Shown piece by piece: positions 63,533 through 64,000 of a DNA stretch of 64,000 bases. The translations under genes were made by a program, and so were the position numbers. Origin of the DNA: Sphingosinicella sp. BN140058 (GTDB taxonomy: Bacteria > Pseudomonadota > Alphaproteobacteria > Sphingomonadales > Sphingomonadaceae); assembly GCF_004135585.1 (NCBI RefSeq), contig NZ_CP035502.1, forward strand, positions 62,001-126,000. Reading direction: 5' to 3'. Each line of letters starts with the position of its first letter. The first letter of the stretch is position 1. A model generated the notes under the pieces. It was not told the origin of the DNA, ran no database searches, and was given only the letters and a program-made list of their open reading frames with translations.

Positions 63533-63558
63533 CCTCTCGGTACAAGCGGCTCATCAGG

Positions 63559-63592
63559 CCCCGGTCATCCGCAGGATGGCCGGGGTTTTTTT
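63559..63592 (+). terminator. Rho-independent terminator
   Basis: CCCCGGTCATCC at 63559-63570 pairs with 63574-63585 (one mismatch) and is followed by seven T (63586-63592). It ends the plus-strand gene at 62642-63532. Confidence 0.9.
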
Positions 63593-63664
63593 GTGTGAGT
63601 TGCGGATGCCTTGCGGGTACCGCTGGCCGACTTCGAGCGGCCAGGGGTTTCGTAGAAGCGCGTC

Positions 63665-63696
63665 AAAAAAAGTACCGCCCGTTCTGTAACGGGCGG
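63665..63696 (-). terminator. Rho-independent terminator
   Basis: CCGCCCGTT at 63675-63683 pairs with 63688-63696 around CTGT. On the minus strand a seven-T run follows. It ends the small gene at 63756-63917. Confidence 0.9.
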
Positions 63697-63755
63697 GTTG
63701 TCCGGGTCGGGGAGAATGGTGAACTCGGTGGCCTCGCGCCGCCGCGCACTGAGAC

Positions 63756-63917
63756 TTAGTCGAAGGCGCGAGCCCCGTGTTTCGGCTTGCGGGAGAACGA
63801 ACCTTTACCCTTACGGGGACGAACGACCCGGGTGTAGCCGTCGGTAGAGGTCGTGGCTGCGAATGCCATGCGGCGCGAGACATCCTGCGGCGCAATCTTG
63901 ATGGTCATCGGCGGCAT
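63756..63917 (-). CDS. Small basic protein, 53 aa
   Basis: 53 residues from ATG 63915-63917 with AGAAGGGA upstream and a strong terminator after it, so it is very likely real. It begins MPPMTIKIAPQDVSRRMAFA and ends in a highly basic part (RVVRPRKGKGSFSRKPKHGARAFD). It may bind nucleic acid or associate with ribosomes. Not recognised. Confidence 0.65.
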   Translation of the reverse strand: MPPMTIKIAPQDVSRRMAFAATTSTDGYTRVVRPRKGKGSFSRKPKHGARAFD

Positions 63918-63957
63918 CTTTCATTCCCTTCTCTGCTTACATTTCGAGCAGCGAAAT

Positions 63958-63976
63958 GACGGGGAGGGGCCCCGTC
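63958..63976. repeat. GC hairpin at window edge
   Basis: GACGGGG at 63958-63964 pairs with 63970-63976 around a five-base loop. It may be the terminator of a minus-strand gene beyond the window; the sequence beyond is not visible. Confidence 0.35.
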
Positions 63977-64000
63977 GGAGCCGGATCAATCGGGAGGCGC

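Overview
The window reads as part of a large conjugative plasmid or integrated conjugative element from an alphaproteobacterium, most likely a sphingomonad. The evidence is the high G+C content, the tightly packed genes with ATGA-type overlaps and frequent GTG/TTG starts, a complete VirB/VirD4 type IV secretion system, a MobA/MobL-like relaxase, a large ParB-like protein, and many small conserved hypotheticals of the kind found on sphingomonad plasmids. The taxon is an inference. No replication initiator, ParA, rRNA, tRNA, CRISPR array, transposase or attachment site was seen.

Layout. 1-16.3 kb (minus strand) is an accessory region: a HEPN-domain protein cut by the window edge, a DUF3085-like protein, the ParB-like protein, two adenine-type DNA methyltransferases, two PP-loop (PAPS-reductase-like) ATPases and several unknowns. 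15.1-19.6 kb carries thymidylate kinase, NAD-dependent DNA ligase LigA and RNase HII. 19.9-23.9 kb is an unusual membrane operon: a single-PDZ RseP-like site-2 protease with two paralogous single-pass proteins and a two-helix membrane protein. 24.0-27.9 kb holds a VirB1-like lytic transglycosylase (minus) and a plus-strand operon ending in VirB6. 28.0-35.0 kb carries a UvrD/PcrA helicase, a tandem dUTPase-fold protein, class Ia ribonucleotide reductase NrdB and NrdA, and two small proteins. 35.3-43.4 kb has a 1413-residue protein with a DprA-like domain, a CHC2/Toprim primase-like protein, a degenerate RNase H-fold protein and topoisomerase III. 43.6-44.7 kb is one plus-strand gene. 45.0-57.9 kb is the main conjugation operon, in transcription order virB2-B3-B4-B5-(second VirB5-like)-B7-B8-B9-B10-B11-virD4. 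58.7-62.1 kb is the relaxase. It is followed by a repeat-rich divergent intergenic region that is a good candidate for oriT or an operator, then a plus-strand gene and a small basic protein.

How it fits together. The relaxase, VirD4 and the VirB channel would move the element. VirB1 and a SPOR domain fused to VirB9 could handle passage through, or docking on, peptidoglycan. The element also carries its own DNA-metabolism set (dNTP supply by NrdAB and Tmk; ligase, RNase HII, UvrD, Topo III, primase-like and DprA-like proteins). This resembles the self-sufficiency of large phages and may help replication after the strand enters a recipient. Orphan methyltransferases and PP-loop enzymes may modify the DNA. 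Two short sequence boxes recur in front of many of these genes (about GGGAAAAWTTCT and TGTGGATCTTT) and suggest shared regulation.
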